In this document: piece after piece, positions 11,133-20,896 of the stretch
Layout of the letters: each line of letters opens with the position of its first letter
How positions within the stretch are numbered: the first letter of the stretch is position 1
Source of the DNA: Streptomonospora salina
GTDB lineage: Bacteria > Actinomycetota > Actinomycetes > Streptosporangiales > Streptosporangiaceae
Assembly (NCBI RefSeq): GCF_014204715.1
Contig: NZ_JACHLY010000001.1
Coordinates: forward strand, 4,796,501 to 4,860,500
Direction: 5' to 3'
DNA: 64,000 bases
The notes under the pieces: model-generated
Told to the model about the DNA's origin: nothing
Databases searched by the model: none
What the model saw: only the letters and a program-made list of their open reading frames with translations
Made by a program: the position numbers and the translations under genes

Positions 11133-11170
11133 CGCACGGCGCCCCGGCCGCCGGGCCGGGGCGCCGTGCG
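11133..11170 (+). terminator. Hairpin between gap and pgk
   Basis: A perfect 16-bp GC-rich stem (11133-11148 with 11155-11170) with a 6-nt loop. It lacks a T-tract, as is common in actinomycetes. It probably attenuates or terminates gap transcripts, or protects their 3' ends. Confidence 0.7.
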
Positions 11171-11209
11171 CCGCTGCGGCACGTCCGCATCCCGCGGAAG
11201 GAGAGCATC

Positions 11210-12397
11210 ATGCGCACGATCGAGGACCTCGACGTCTCCGGTAAGCGCGTGTTCGTCCGGGCGGATCTCAACGTGCCCCTCGACGGCGACCGCATCACCG
11301 ACGACGGCCGGATCCGCGCGAGCGTTCCCACCATCAGCGCCCTGCGCGAGCGCGGCGCCCGCGTGGTCGTGGCCGCGCACCTGGGCCGCCCCAAGGGCGC
11401 CCCCGACCCCGCCTACTCCCTGCGCCCGGTCGCCGCGCGCCTGGGCGAGCTGCTGGGCACGGAGGTCGCCTGCGCCGAAGACACCGCGGGCGCGTCCGCC
11501 CGCGCCACCACCGACGCGCTGGCCGACGGCGAGGTCGCCGTCATCGAGAACCTGCGCTTCGAGCCGGGCGAGACCAGCAAGGACGACGCCGAGCGCGGCG
11601 AGTTCGCCGACCGGCTGGCCCGGCTGGCCGACCTGTACGTCGGCGACGGCTTCGGCGCCGTGCACCGCAAGCACGCCAGCGTCTACGACCTGCCCGACCG
11701 GCTGCCGCACGCCGTGGGCGGCCTGGTGCTGGCCGAGGTCGAGGTGCTGCGCACCCTCACCGGCGAGCCGGCCCGCCCCTACGTGGTCGCGCTGGGCGGC
11801 TCCAAGGTCTCCGACAAGCTCGGCGTCATCGACAACCTGCTGGGCACCGCCGACCGCCTGATCATCGGCGGCGGCATGGCCTACACCTTCCTCAAGGCCC
11901 GGGGCTACGAGGTCGGCTCCAGCCTGCTGGAGCAGGACCAGGTCAAGACCGTCCGCGGATACCTGGACCGCGCGGAGAAGGAAGGCGTGGAGATCGTACT
12001 GCCGGTCGACGTCGTGGCAGCCGAATCGTTCTCGGCCGACGCCCCGCACGGCCCGGCCGACGCCGACGCCATCCCCGCCGACCGCATGGGCCTGGACATC
12101 GGCCCCAAGAGCCGCGAGCTGTTCACCGCGAAGCTGGCCGACGCGGGCACGGTGTTCTGGAACGGCCCGATGGGCGTCTTCGAGATGGAGCCCTACTCCC
12201 ACGGAACCCGCGCGCTCGCCGCGGCCCTGCTGGACTCCGGCGCCTTCACCGTGGTGGGCGGCGGCGACTCCGCGGCGGCGGTGCGCGCGCTCGGCTTCGA
12301 GGAATCGGCGTTCGGGCACATCTCCACCGGCGGCGGTGCCAGCCTGGAGTACCTGGAGGGCGCGAACCTGCCGGGTCTCGACGCCCTCGACGACTGA
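11210..12397 (+). CDS. pgk: Phosphoglycerate kinase
   Basis: Phosphoglycerate kinase transfers the phosphoryl group of 1,3-bisphosphoglycerate to ADP. The 395-residue length is normal. Landmarks are the substrate-binding [14 protein letters not shown] near the start, AAHLGRPKG, the hinge-region [16 protein letters not shown], and the C-terminal nucleotide-loop [15 protein letters not shown] followed by [17 protein letters not shown] 11210 follows AAGGAGAG. It lies between hairpins separating it from gap and tpiA. Confidence 0.98.
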   Translation: MRTIEDLDVSGKRVFVRADLNVPLDGDRITDDGRIRASVPTISALRERGARVVVAAHLGRPKGAPDPAYSLRPVAARLGELLGTEVACAEDTAGASARATTDALADGEVAVIENLRFEPGETSKDDAERGEFADRLARLADLYVGDGFGAVHRKHASVYDLPDRLPHAVGGLVLAEVEVLRTLTGEPARPYVVALGGSKVSDKLGVIDNLLGTADRLIIGGGMAYTFLKARGYEVGSSLLEQDQVKTVRGYLDRAEKEGVEIVLPVDVVAAESFSADAPHGPADADAIPADRMGLDIGPKSRELFTAKLADAGTVFWNGPMGVFEMEPYSHGTRALAAALLDSGAFTVVGGGDSAAAVRALGFEESAFGHISTGGGASLEYLEGANLPGLDALDD

Positions 12398-12402
12398 CCC
12401 CG

Positions 12403-12430
12403 CGCCGGCGGCCCACCCGGGCCGCCGGCG
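12403..12430 (+). terminator. Hairpin between pgk and tpiA
   Basis: A perfect 12-bp stem (12403-12414 with 12419-12430) around the loop ACCC. It begins 5 nt after the pgk stop and ends 25 nt before the tpiA start. It could modulate transcript stability or read-through. Confidence 0.6.
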
Positions 12431-12455
12431 CCTCCCTGCAGCTGAGGAAGACACC

Positions 12456-13232
12456 ATGGCAGAGCGCAAGCCGCTGATCGCGGGCAACTGGAAGCTCAAC
12501 AACAACCATCTCGAAGCCATCGCGCTGGTCCAGAAGCTCGCCTTCGCGCTGAAAGACCCCGACTTCGACGCCGCCGAGATCGCCGTCCTGCCCCCCTTCA
12601 CGAACCTGCGCAGCGTGCAGACCCTCGTCGAGGGCGACAAGCTGCGCATCGGCTACGGCGCCCAGGACGTCTCCGCTCACGAGAACGGCGCCTTCACGGG
12701 CGAGGTCTCCGGGCCCATGCTCGCCAAGCTGGGCTGCACCTACGCGCTGGCCGGCCACTCCGAGCGCCGCGAGTATCACCAGGAGGACGATTCGGCGGTC
12801 AACGCGAAGGTGAAGGCCGCCTTCGCCGCCGACCTCACCCCGATCCTCTGCCTGGGCGAGGGACTGGACGTGCGCAAGGCCGGGAACCAGGTCTCGCACA
12901 CGCTCGGACAGCTCGAAGGCGCGCTCAAGGACGTCACCGCCGAGCAGGCCGGCCGACTGGTCGTGGCCTACGAGCCGGTATGGGCGATCGGCACCGGCGA
13001 GGTCGCCACCCCCGAGGACGCCCAGGAGGTCTGCAGCGCGCTGCGCGGGCGGCTGAGCGAGCTGTACTCCGACGAGGTGGCCGGCGCCGTGCGGATCATC
13101 TACGGCGGCTCGGTGAAGTCCGACAACATCGCCGACATCGTGGGTCAGGAGGACGTCGACGGCGCCCTGGTGGGCGGCGCGAGCCTCAAGCCCGAGGAGT
13201 TCACGAAGCTGGCCCGGCTGGGCCGGGAGTAG
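12456..13232 (+). CDS. tpiA: Triose-phosphate isomerase
   Basis: TIM interconverts dihydroxyacetone phosphate and glyceraldehyde-3-phosphate. The 258-residue protein has the substrate-binding GNWKLNNN, the catalytic His region [15 protein letters not shown], the catalytic Glu and flexible loop [15 protein letters not shown], and the phosphate loop [14 protein letters not shown] at 12456 follows GAGGAAG. It is the third gene of the glycolytic block and is followed by a 12-bp hairpin. Confidence 0.98.
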   Translation: MAERKPLIAGNWKLNNNHLEAIALVQKLAFALKDPDFDAAEIAVLPPFTNLRSVQTLVEGDKLRIGYGAQDVSAHENGAFTGEVSGPMLAKLGCTYALAGHSERREYHQEDDSAVNAKVKAAFAADLTPILCLGEGLDVRKAGNQVSHTLGQLEGALKDVTAEQAGRLVVAYEPVWAIGTGEVATPEDAQEVCSALRGRLSELYSDEVAGAVRIIYGGSVKSDNIADIVGQEDVDGALVGGASLKPEEFTKLARLGRE

Positions 13233-13239
13233 TCCGCCG

Positions 13240-13272
13240 CCGGGTCGGCCGGTGGCGCATCGGCCGACCCGG
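13240..13272 (+). terminator. Terminator after tpiA
   Basis: A 12-bp stem (13240-13251 with 13261-13272) and 9-nt loop begin 8 nt after the tpiA stop. It is the likely end of the glycolytic transcript. Confidence 0.65.
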
Positions 13273-13556
13273 TCCGGTGCCGTCCGTGCGGGCGCCGCAA
13301 CCGCGGGCGGCCGCCGATTCTGCGCTGTGCGGGCGCATCCGCTACCGGAAGCGGCCGCGTCGGGGCCGCACGCGGGTTAGAATTCGCGGAGTCCGTCTAC
13401 GAGGCGGGCGCGTGTCCAAAGGGCACACGGTAGAATCCAGAAGAGTCCTCGGCCGCGTTCGCCTCCGGCCGCCGACCCGGTCGTTTCGGCGAGCGAGCGG
13501 TCCCGGGGACCAAAGTCGTCAATTCCCCCACTCGGGGTCGAGTTACGGGTGAGCGT
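13273..13556 (+). promoter_or_regulatory. secG upstream region
   Basis: Gene-free leader of secG. Two TAGAAT -10-like hexamers are visible (near 13378 and 13431). No matching strong -35 was identified, so the promoter assignment is tentative. Confidence 0.3.
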
Positions 13557-13793
13557 GTGATCCTCGGTCTGTCCATCCTCGTGATGCTGTGCAGCGTCCT
13601 GCTGATCCTGATGGTGCTTCTGCACAAGGGCAAGGGCGGCGGCCTGTCCGACCTGTTCGGGGGCGGCGTCACGTCCTCCCTGGGGGGTTCCTCCGTCGTC
13701 GAGCGCAACCTCGACCGGCTGACGGTCGCCACCGGCCTGGTGTGGATCGTCGCCATCGTGGCTCTCGGGCTGATGCTCAACCAGGGCGCCTAG
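13557..13793 (+). CDS. secG: Preprotein translocase subunit SecG
   Basis: SecG is the small non-essential subunit of the SecYEG channel. The 78-residue product has two transmembrane helices (ILGLSILVMLCSVLLILMVL and ATGLVWIVAIVALGLML). Between them lies the conserved loop HKGKGGGLSDLFGGG...SLGGSSVVERNLDR. The GTG at 13557 gives the usual MILGLS-type start. Its position after tpiA is standard for actinobacteria. Confidence 0.95.
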   Translation: MILGLSILVMLCSVLLILMVLLHKGKGGGLSDLFGGGVTSSLGGSSVVERNLDRLTVATGLVWIVAIVALGLMLNQGA

Positions 13794-13830
13794 CCCCGCT
13801 TCCCTCGGCCCTCCCCACCCCCCGTTGTTC

Positions 13831-13852
13831 CGCCCGCGCCCGAGCGCGGGCG
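13831..13852 (+). terminator. Hairpin after secG
   Basis: CGCCCGCGC and GCGCGGGCG form a 9-bp stem around a 4-nt loop, 38 nt after the secG stop and 80 nt before rbpA. It likely separates the two transcripts. Confidence 0.55.
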
Positions 13853-13932
13853 CCAGCCGCACCCTCCCGCCGTGCGGTCCGTATTCCTGTTTCCCCGAGC
13901 CGGGGCGTGTTGTCCGACGAATGGAGTATTCC

Positions 13933-14310
13933 GTGGGTAGTGGCAGCGCAATCCGTGGCAGCCGCGTCGGTGCCGGCCCGATGGGCGAGGCCGAGCGCGG
14001 CGAGGCCGCGCCGCGTGTCCGGGTTCCGTTCTACTGCGCCAACAAGCACGAAGTCGTGCCGAGCTTCGCGAACGAGGCCGCCGTCCCCCATGAGTGGGAC
14101 TGCCCCCGCTGCGGCTTCCCCGCCGGCAAGGACCCGCAGAACCCCCCGGCGCCCCCGCGTACGGAGCCGTACAAGACGCACCTGGCCTACGTGAAGGAAC
14201 GGCGCAGCGAAGAAGAGGGCAAGCGCATCCTGGACGAGGCTCTCGACAAGCTGCGTGCCGAGCGGGCCGAGATCGAAGCCCACATGAAGGCCAACGCCGA
14301 CGCCAACTAG
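13933..14310 (+). CDS. rbpA: RNA polymerase-binding protein RbpA
   Basis: RbpA is an actinobacterial transcription factor that binds sigma and RNA polymerase and stabilises the open complex. The 125-residue product begins GSGSAIRGSRVGAGPMGEAE, the conserved N-terminal tail. A zinc-ribbon-like core follows (CANKHEVVPSF...VPHEWDCPRCG), and then the sigma-interacting helix (YKTHLAYVKERRSEEEG...LDEALDKLR). The GTG at 13933 matches the family start; ATG 13921 would add four residues. Confidence 0.96.
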   Translation: MGSGSAIRGSRVGAGPMGEAERGEAAPRVRVPFYCANKHEVVPSFANEAAVPHEWDCPRCGFPAGKDPQNPPAPPRTEPYKTHLAYVKERRSEEEGKRILDEALDKLRAERAEIEAHMKANADAN

Positions 14311-14508
14311 CGGCTAGCGGCCGGGTCCCGGCGCTGTCCGGTCCCCGCCGGAGGAGTGCGGTGCCCGACGGTCCGGTTCCGGGCCGGCCGGTCGAACCGC
14401 CGTAGGCCGTGCACGGCGCCCTCGGCGGGAAGACGGGAGGTCTTCGCCCGTCGCTTCCCTCGGGGCGGCGCTACTCGTCCGAGCCCTAGTCCGTCCGCCG
14501 CGGCTTCG

Positions 14509-15273
14509 TTACGGCTCGGGGGAGCGTCCGCCCAGGCGCCGGGTCAGGTCGGCGGCCGCGTCGCGCGCTCCCGCGGCCAGCGCCCCCGCCGTGACCGGGC
14601 GCGCGCTGGGCACCGTCAGGCTGATGGCCGCCGCCGGTGCGGCGTTGTGATCGAAGGCCGCCGCCGCGACCGAGGAGAAACCTTCGGTGACCTGCCCTTC
14701 TTCGACCGCATAGCCGCAGCGGCGCTCCCGGGACAGGGTCTCGCGGAGTTCGGAGGGACCCGCGGGGCCGTGCCCGGTGCGGTCCACGAACGCCGCCGCC
14801 GTCGGATACAACGCGCGCACCTGGGCGCGGGGCAGATGCGCCATCAGGGCGCGGCCCGAGGCCGTCAGGTGCGCCGGCAGCCGCACACCCACCCCGGTGA
14901 TGAGCGTGGGCGCATGCGGCGGTTGCTCCTTGAGCAGGTACAGCGTGTCCGGGCCGTGGAGTACGCCCAGATGCGCCGCCGCTCCCGTCTCCTCCACGAG
15001 CCGCCGCAGCAGCGGCCGGGCCAACCGCTCCAGCGGCCCGTGGCGCAGATAGGCCGACCCGATCTCGAAGGCCGCCACCCCCAGTCCCCACCGGCGCTCC
15101 TCGGGCAGGTGGGTGACGAATCCTTCCTCGGCCATAGCTTCCAGCAGCTGGTAGACGCTCGACCGCGGAAGTTCGAGTTCGGCGGCCACTACCGCCGCCG
15201 AGACCGGGCCCGGCCGGGTGGCCAGGAACCGCAGCAGCCGCAGCGCCCGTGTGGCTGCGGGGACGTGGCTCAT
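14509..15273 (-). CDS. IclR-family transcription regulator (probable hut regulator)
   Basis: A 254-residue IclR-type regulator. The N-terminal winged helix is visible (TRALRLLRFLATRPGPVSAAVVAAELELPRSSVYQLLEAM). The C-terminal effector domain is GAAAHLGVLHGPDTLYLL...LPAHLTASGRALMAHLP...CGYAVEEGQVTEGFSSVAAAAFD. It lies beside and opposite to the histidine-degradation operon, so it probably controls that operon in response to a pathway intermediate. That role is inferred from position only. Its promoter abuts a zone of gene decay at 15304-16248. Confidence 0.88.
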   Translation of the reverse strand: MSHVPAATRALRLLRFLATRPGPVSAAVVAAELELPRSSVYQLLEAMAEEGFVTHLPEERRWGLGVAAFEIGSAYLRHGPLERLARPLLRRLVEETGAAAHLGVLHGPDTLYLLKEQPPHAPTLITGVGVRLPAHLTASGRALMAHLPRAQVRALYPTAAAFVDRTGHGPAGPSELRETLSRERRCGYAVEEGQVTEGFSSVAAAAFDHNAAPAAAISLTVPSARPVTAGALAAGARDAAADLTRRLGGRSPEP

Positions 15274-15303
15274 GGAGGGATTCTGGCACGCGACGCCCGG
15301 CGT

Positions 15304-15522
15304 TCACCGGTAGGCGCCGCCGCCGACGCCGGGCAGGTGCAGCGCGTGCACCTGCAGCCGTCCGCACGCGCAGCGGGTGTAGACCACCATCCCGGTCGAG
15401 GTCGGGTGCCGCGAGACGACCCGGTGGATTTCCGATTCCGGCCGCCCGCAGCGGGGGCAGACCCGTGTGCTGTTCGTTCGCGTCTTCGACCTGCTGTTGG
15501 CCGTTGACTTCCGCTCCCCGGG
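15304..15522 (-). pseudogene. Small zinc-ribbon protein fragment lacking its start
   Basis: On the minus strand a short frame ending with TGA at 15304-15306 encodes RVCPRCGRPESEIHRVVSRH and later YTRCACGRLQVHALHLPG. These are two Cys-rich knuckles (CPRCG and CACG) typical of a small zinc ribbon. No ATG, GTG or TTG exists between the upstream in-frame TAG (15523-15525) and the first CxxC. The 5' end has therefore been lost, apparently at the tnpB fragment's end. I do not recognise the family's function. Confidence 0.45.
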
Positions 15523-15535
15523 CTAAGAGCCGGGG
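15516..15535 (-). repeat. TnpB-element end hairpin
   Basis: CCCCGGGCTAAGAGCCGGGG folds into a stem with a single bulged G and overlaps the tnpB stop codon. This is the typical layout of the right end / omega-RNA region of IS200/IS605-IS1341 elements. It marks one boundary of the remnant. Confidence 0.5.
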
Positions 15536-15831
15536 ATTCCTACGGCGGCCGGTCGGCCGCTTCGGCGGGTTCCCGCTTCATCGCGCTGCGCCCGAACGGG
15601 TTCGGGTCTTACCTGCGCTCCACGGGCTGATGCCGCCAGCCCGGCGGCCGTGGCGACGTTGCCCGCCGCGTTGATATCCCGGTCCAGCACGGCCCCGCAA
15701 CCGCTGCACGCCCATTCGCGCACGTGCAGCGGCTGAGGCCCGTCCTTGACGCCGCACACCGAGCACACCCGGGACGTGGGTTCGAACCGCCCGATCCTGA
15801 CCAGCCTGCGGCGCGGGGGAGTCGGCGTCAC
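15523..15831 (-). pseudogene. tnpB: IS200/IS605-family TnpB, C-terminal fragment
   Basis: About 96 residues of the C-terminal part of TnpB, the RNA-guided nuclease of IS605/IS1341 elements. The zinc finger is visible as FEPTSRVCSVCG...REWACSGCGAVLDRD. It leads into RDINAAGN, which carries the last RuvC catalytic aspartate. The preceding ~300 residues, including the first two RuvC motifs, are missing: upstream of 15832 the frame runs into unrelated sequence. The protein cannot be active. The fragment lies between two other truncated genes, so it marks an old insertion and deletion event. Confidence 0.8.
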
Positions 15832-15851
15832 CTCCGCCGTGAACGGCGGAG
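15832..15851. repeat. Palindromic hairpin at tnpB/lysR junction
   Basis: CTCCGCCGT-GA-ACGGCGGAG is a perfect 9-bp inverted repeat with a 2-nt loop. It sits exactly where TnpB similarity stops and LysR similarity begins. It may be part of the element's end or simply a deletion hot spot. Confidence 0.45.
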
Positions 15852-15862
15852 TACTGCCGACG

Positions 15863-16248
15863 ATCCCGGTAGCGCCGACATCGCGGTCTTCGTACCCGAT
15901 CCCGCCTACCCGCCGGCCGACGACCGCCGCTTCGAGCAGCGGGTCCTGGTCGAGGACCACCAGGACCTGCTGGTCCCGGCCGGTCATCCGCTGGCGGGGC
16001 GCGCCGGCGCGCTGGTCGCCCACGGGCTCGGCGTGGCCCTGGTCCCCCGGCTGCTGCCCGTCGCCGCCGACCACCCGGTGGTCCGGGTGCGGCTGCACGG
16101 CACCCCGCAGCCCTCGCGGTCGATCCTCACCGCCGTGCGCAGCGGGAGCGGCGACCACCCTGCCGTCGCACTCGGGCTCGCGGCGCTCGGCGAGGCCGCC
16201 GCCCGGGATCCGGCGGATGCACCGCCGGCCGGGGACCGGCCCCGCTGA
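15863..16248 (+). pseudogene. LysR-type regulator, truncated and internally deleted
   Basis: The frame encodes two pieces of a LysR substrate-binding domain. The first is DIAVFVPDPAYPPADDRRFEQRVLVEDHQDLLVPAGHPLAGR. The second is ALVAHGLGVALVPRLLPV...RLHGTPQPSRSILTAVRSG. The ~80-100 residues normally between them are missing, as is the whole DNA-binding half. The gene was probably broken by the adjacent TnpB element and then eroded. It may once have been the divergent regulator of hutH. Confidence 0.7.
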
Positions 16249-16369
16249 CCCGCACCCGGGCCACAGGAGCCCGGGCCGCGGCCGGCGCCGGCGGTACTGT
16301 CTGAAACCTCGGACGGGATCCGGGCGCGGGGGCTCGCGTATCCGGGTGCCCACCGCGTCCCATAGGGGC

Positions 16370-17908
16370 ATGCCCACCCCGATCGACATCGGCCCCGCAG
16401 GGCCCGCGCCCGAGGACGTCGTCGCCGTGGCCCGCCGCGGCGCCGCGGTCCGCCTGACCCCCGAAGCGCGCGCCGCCGTGGCCGCAGGACGCAAGCGCGT
16501 CGACGCCCTGGCCGCCGACTCCGCCCCCGCCTACGGCGTGAGCACCGGGTTCGGCGCCCTGGCGACCCGCCACATCGCCCCCGACCTGCGCACCCGCCTG
16601 CAGGCCTCCCTCATCCGCTCCCACGCCGCCGGCGCCGGCGGCGAGGTCGAGCGCGAGGTGGTGCGCGCCCTGATGCTGCTGCGGCTGCGCACGCTCGCCG
16701 CGGGCGGCACCGGCGTGCGCGTGGTGACCGCCGAGGCGCTGGCCGGACTCCTCAACGCCGGGATCACCCCCGTCGTCCACGAGTACGGCAGTCTGGGCTG
16801 CTCGGGCGACCTCGCCCCGCTGTCCCACGTCGCCTTGGCGCTGATGGGTGAGGGAACGGTCCGCGACGCCGGCGGCGAACTGCGCGAGGCGGCCGAGGCG
16901 CTGCACGAGGCGGGCCTGGAGCCGGTGGAGCCGGCGGCCAAGGAGGGCCTCGCGCTCATCAACGGCACCGACGGCATGCTCGGCATGCTGCTGCTGGCCT
17001 GCGCCGACCTCGCCGAGCTGCTGCGCGTCGCCGACATCACCGCCGCCATGAGCGTCGAGGCGCTGCTGGGCACCGACCGCGTCTTCGCCGCCGAACTGCA
17101 GGATCTGCGCCCCCACCCCGGCCAAGCGGCCGCCGCAGCCAACATGCGCGCCCTGCTGGCCGACTCTCCGGTCGTCGCCTCCCACCGCGGCCCCGACTGC
17201 ACCCGGGTCCAGGACGCCTACTCGCTGCGCTGCGCCCCCCAGGTCGCCGGCGCCGTACGCGACACCCTCGCCCACGCCGAATCCGTCGCCCTGCGCGAAC
17301 TGGCCGCCGTCATCGACAACCCGGTGGTCACCGACGACGGCCGAGTGGAGTCCAACGGAAACTTCCACGGCGCGCCCGTGGGCTACACCCTCGACTTCCT
17401 GGCCATCGCGGTCGCCGACCTCGCCTCCATCGCCGAACGCCGCACCGACCGCATGCTCGACGTCGCCCGCTCCCACGGGCTGCCCGCCTTCCTCGCCGAC
17501 GATCCCGGCGTCGACTCCGGCCACATGATCGCCCAGTACACCCAGGCGGCCCTGGTCTCCGAACTCAAGCGGCTCGCCGCTCCCGCCAGCGTCGACTCCA
17601 TCCCCAGTTCGGCCATGCAGGAGGACCACGTCTCGATGGGGTGGTCGGCCGCCCGCAAGCTGCGCCGCGCCGTCGGGGCGCTCACCGACGTGCTGGCCGT
17701 CGAGCTGATCACCGCGGCCCGCGCTCTGGACCTGCGTGCCCCCCTGGAACCCGCACCCGCCACCGCCGCCGTACGCGACACGCTGCGCACCCGGGTGCCC
17801 GGCCCCGGTCCCGACCGCCACCTGGCGCCCGAGATCGCCGCCGCGACCCGACTCGTCGCAGACGGCTCGGTCCGCGCCGCCGCCGACGCCGTCACCCCGC
17901 TCGCCTGA
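16370..17908 (+). CDS. hutH: Histidine ammonia-lyase
   Basis: HutH deaminates L-histidine to urocanate, the first step of histidine degradation. The 512-residue protein has the catalytic Tyr-containing [13 protein letters not shown] and the MIO-forming segment [24 protein letters not shown]. The triad here is Cys-Ser-Gly rather than Ala-Ser-Gly, a variant known in actinobacterial enzymes. Further landmarks are [22 protein letters not shown] and [11 protein letters not shown] (as [11 protein letters not shown]). The ATG at 16370 gives the expected N-terminus. It leads the hut operon; hutU follows after 19 nt. Confidence 0.96.
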   Translation: MPTPIDIGPAGPAPEDVVAVARRGAAVRLTPEARAAVAAGRKRVDALAADSAPAYGVSTGFGALATRHIAPDLRTRLQASLIRSHAAGAGGEVEREVVRALMLLRLRTLAAGGTGVRVVTAEALAGLLNAGITPVVHEYGSLGCSGDLAPLSHVALALMGEGTVRDAGGELREAAEALHEAGLEPVEPAAKEGLALINGTDGMLGMLLLACADLAELLRVADITAAMSVEALLGTDRVFAAELQDLRPHPGQAAAAANMRALLADSPVVASHRGPDCTRVQDAYSLRCAPQVAGAVRDTLAHAESVALRELAAVIDNPVVTDDGRVESNGNFHGAPVGYTLDFLAIAVADLASIAERRTDRMLDVARSHGLPAFLADDPGVDSGHMIAQYTQAALVSELKRLAAPASVDSIPSSAMQEDHVSMGWSAARKLRRAVGALTDVLAVELITAARALDLRAPLEPAPATAAVRDTLRTRVPGPGPDRHLAPEIAAATRLVADGSVRAAADAVTPLA

Positions 17909-17927
17909 TCCGGCCAGGAGGCCCGCG

Positions 17928-19664
17928 ATGCCCGAGGAAACCGGCCCCGGACCGCGGACGGTGCGCGCACCCCGCGGCACCGCCCGCTCCGCCAAGGGGT
18001 GGCCGCAGGAGGCCGCCCTGCGCATGCTGCACAACAACCTCGACCCCGACGTCGCCGAGCACCCCGACCGGCTCGTCGTCTACGGCGGAACCGGCCGGGC
18101 CGCCCGCGACTGGCCGAGCTTCGACCGCATCACCGCCGTGCTGGGAGACCTGGGCGACGACGAGACCCTGCTCGTGCAGTCCGGGCGCCCGGTCGGCGTG
18201 CTGACGACCCACGAGTGGGCGCCGCGCGTGCTCATCGCCAACGCCAACCTCGTCGGCGACTGGTCGAACTGGGAGGAGTTCCGCCGCCTGGAAGGCCTGG
18301 GCCTGACCATGTACGGCCAGATGACCGCCGGATCGTGGATCTACATCGGCACCCAGGGCATCCTGCAGGGCACCTACGAGACGTTCGGCGCCGTGGCCGC
18401 CGAACGCTTCGGCGGCAGCCTGGCCGGGACGCTCACCCTCACCGCCGGGCTGGGCGGAATGGGCGGCGCCCAGCCGCTGGCGGTGACCATGAACGGCGGG
18501 ACGGCGCTGGTCGTCGAGTGCGACGCCACCCGGATCGAGCGCCGTGTCGCCCAGGGCTACCTCGACGAGGCCGCCGACAGCCTCGACGACGCGCTGCGCC
18601 GGGCGGAACGGGCGCGCCGCGAACGGCGCGCCGTCTCCATCGGCGTGCAGGCCAACGCCGCCGACGCCGTTCCCGAACTGCTGCGCCGCGGCGCGCGCCT
18701 CGACGTCGTCACCGACCAGACGTCGGCCCACGACCCGCTCGCCTACCTCCCCAGCGGGGTCGGCGTCGCCGACTGGCGCGACTACGCGGCCCGCGCACCC
18801 GAGGAGTTCACCCGCCGCGCCCGCGCGTCCATGGCCGCCCACGTCGAGGCGATGGTGGGATTCGCCGACGCCGGTGCCGAAGTCTTCGACTACGGCAACG
18901 CGCTGCGCGACGAGGCCCGCACCGCCGGCTACGCGCGCGCGTTCGACTACCCCGGATTCGTGCCCGCCTACATCCGGCCCCTGTTCTGCCAGGGCAAAGG
19001 CCCCTTCCGCTGGGCCGCGCTGTCCGGCGACCCCGCCGACATCGCCCGCACCGACCGGGCCGTGCTGGATCTGTTCGGCGACGACGACCACCTGGCCCGC
19101 TGGATCCGCATGGCCGGTGAGCGGGTGTCCCACCAGGGCCTGCCGGCGCGGATCTGCTGGCTGGGCCAGGGCGAGCGAGCCGCCGCCGGACAGCGGTTCA
19201 ACGAGCTCGTGGCCTCGGGCGAAATCAGCGCGCCCCTGGCCATCGGCCGCGACCACCTCGACACCGGATCGGTCGCCTCGCCCTACCGCGAGACCGAGTC
19301 CATGGCCGACGGCTCCGACGCTGTCGCCGACTGGCCGCTGCTCAACGCGCTGGTCAACACCGCCTCGGGCGCCTCGTGGGTGTCGATCCACCACGGCGGG
19401 GGTGTCGGAATCGGCCGCTCCCTGCACGCCGGCCAGGTCAGCGTGGCCGACGGCACCGACCTGGCCGCGCGCAAACTCGCCCGGGTCCTGGCGAACGACC
19501 CCGCCACCGGAGTGATCCGCCACGCCGACGCCGGGTACGGCCAGGCCGAAGAGGCCGCCCGGGAGCACGGCATCCGCCTGCCCATGCACGAGGACCGGGA
19601 CGAGAGCAGGCGGCGGAAGGCGACCGCACCGACCGAGCGCAGATCGGGGACGGAGTCCGGATGA
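17928..19664 (+). CDS. hutU: Urocanate hydratase
   Basis: HutU hydrates urocanate to imidazolonepropionate using tightly bound NAD+ as an electrophile. The 578-residue protein starts with ATG at 17928 after CAGGAGG. Landmarks: [14 protein letters not shown] at the N-terminus, [18 protein letters not shown], the dinucleotide-binding [31 protein letters not shown], the conserved [14 protein letters not shown] with the active-site Cys, and the C-terminal [19 protein letters not shown]. The stop overlaps the next start (ATGA), indicating coupling. Confidence 0.97.
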   Translation: MPEETGPGPRTVRAPRGTARSAKGWPQEAALRMLHNNLDPDVAEHPDRLVVYGGTGRAARDWPSFDRITAVLGDLGDDETLLVQSGRPVGVLTTHEWAPRVLIANANLVGDWSNWEEFRRLEGLGLTMYGQMTAGSWIYIGTQGILQGTYETFGAVAAERFGGSLAGTLTLTAGLGGMGGAQPLAVTMNGGTALVVECDATRIERRVAQGYLDEAADSLDDALRRAERARRERRAVSIGVQANAADAVPELLRRGARLDVVTDQTSAHDPLAYLPSGVGVADWRDYAARAPEEFTRRARASMAAHVEAMVGFADAGAEVFDYGNALRDEARTAGYARAFDYPGFVPAYIRPLFCQGKGPFRWAALSGDPADIARTDRAVLDLFGDDDHLARWIRMAGERVSHQGLPARICWLGQGERAAAGQRFNELVASGEISAPLAIGRDHLDTGSVASPYRETESMADGSDAVADWPLLNALVNTASGASWVSIHHGGGVGIGRSLHAGQVSVADGTDLAARKLARVLANDPATGVIRHADAGYGQAEEAAREHGIRLPMHEDRDESRRRKATAPTERRSGTESG

Positions 19665-20896
19665 GCGACGACTTCGCGCAACTGTGGGACGGACTGGCGC
19701 CGCTGGGACGCAACCGCACCACCGGCGGCTACCGCCGCTACTCCTGGGGAGCGGCCGACACCGAGGCGCGCGCCTGGTTCGCAGCGGCGGCCCGTGACCG
19801 CGGGCTCGCCGTCGAGACCGACCGCAACGGCAACTTGTGGGCGTGGTGGGGCGAACCCGGCCCCGGCGCCGTGGTCACCGGGTCGCACCTGGACTCGGTG
19901 CCCGACGGCGGCGCCTACGACGGGCCGCTGGGCGTCGTCGGAGGCCTGGCCGCGATCGGCGAGCTGCGCCGGCGCGGCCTGCGGCCCCGGCGCCCCGTCG
20001 CGGTGGCGGTGTTCGCCGAGGAGGAAGGCGCCCGCTTCGGCGTTCCGTGCCTGGGAAGCCGGTTGTCGACCGGCGCCATCACCCCGGAGCGCGCCGCAGG
20101 CCTGACCGACGGCGACGGCGTCACCTGGTCGCGGGCGATGGAGCGGGCCGGGCTCGACCCCGAGCGCATGGGCGCCGACCGCGAACTGCTCGGCCGCATC
20201 GGCGCGTTCGTCGAGCTGCACATCGAGCAGGGGCGGGCGCTGGCGTGTACCGGCGACCCCGTCGGAGCGGCCTCGGCGGTGTGGCCGCACGGGCGGTGGC
20301 GGCTGGACTTCACCGGCCAGGCCGACCACGCCGGCACCACCCGGTTGGCCGACCGCAGCGACCCCATGCTGCCCTTCGCTGCGGCCGTGCTGGAGGCGCG
20401 GCGGGCGGCCGAGGTCCACGGCGCCCTGGCCACCGTGGGCAAGGTGCGGGTCTCGCCCAACGGCACCAACGCGGTGCCCTCGCGGGTGCGCGCCTGGCTG
20501 GACGCCCGTGCGGGAGACGAAGCGGCCCTGCGCGCCGTCGTCGACGCGGTCGACGCGGCGGCGCGCGACAGCGCTGCCGACCACGGAGTCACCGTGACCG
20601 GGTTCCTGGAGTCCGCGTCGCCGCTCGTGGAGTTCGACCACGGCCTGCGCGACCGCATCGCCGAGTGTGCTGGAGGCGGGCGGGCGCCCGTTCCGCTGCT
20701 GACGACCGGCGCCGGCCACGACGCCGGCGTGCTGGCCACCGCCGTGCCCGCCGCGATGCTGTTCGTACGCAACCCCACCGGAATCTCGCACGCCCCCGCG
20801 GAGTCGGCCACCGCCGCCGACTGCCGCGCGGGAGTCGCCGCCCTGGCCGACGTGCTGGCCGACCTGTCCGACGCCGCACCGCCGGAGGATGCGTGA
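19661..20896 (+). CDS. M20-family amidohydrolase in hut operon (candidate N-formylglutamate deformylase)
   Basis: A 411-residue zinc amidase of the allantoate amidohydrolase / N-carbamoylase branch of M20. Metal-binding motifs are [30 protein letters not shown] and FVELHIEQG. The dimerisation insert contains [12 protein letters not shown], and the end has [10 protein letters not shown]. By sequence it would be called allantoate amidohydrolase. However, it is locked in the hut operon by 4-nt overlaps on both sides, next to hutF, whose product is N-formylglutamate. No hutG is present. The likeliest role is therefore hydrolysis of N-formylglutamate to glutamate and formate; this is inference from context. 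Confidence 0.85.
   Translation: MSDDFAQLWDGLAPLGRNRTTGGYRRYSWGAADTEARAWFAAAARDRGLAVETDRNGNLWAWWGEPGPGAVVTGSHLDSVPDGGAYDGPLGVVGGLAAIGELRRRGLRPRRPVAVAVFAEEEGARFGVPCLGSRLSTGAITPERAAGLTDGDGVTWSRAMERAGLDPERMGADRELLGRIGAFVELHIEQGRALACTGDPVGAASAVWPHGRWRLDFTGQADHAGTTRLADRSDPMLPFAAAVLEARRAAEVHGALATVGKVRVSPNGTNAVPSRVRAWLDARAGDEAALRAVVDAVDAAARDSAADHGVTVTGFLESASPLVEFDHGLRDRIAECAGGGRAPVPLLTTGAGHDAGVLATAVPAAMLFVRNPTGISHAPAESATAADCRAGVAALADVLADLSDAAPPEDA

Noticed and set aside
16790-16830. Cys-Ser-Gly in place of Ala-Ser-Gly at the MIO site of HutH
   Set aside because: The Cys variant is known in actinobacterial histidine ammonia-lyases, so it is not novel.
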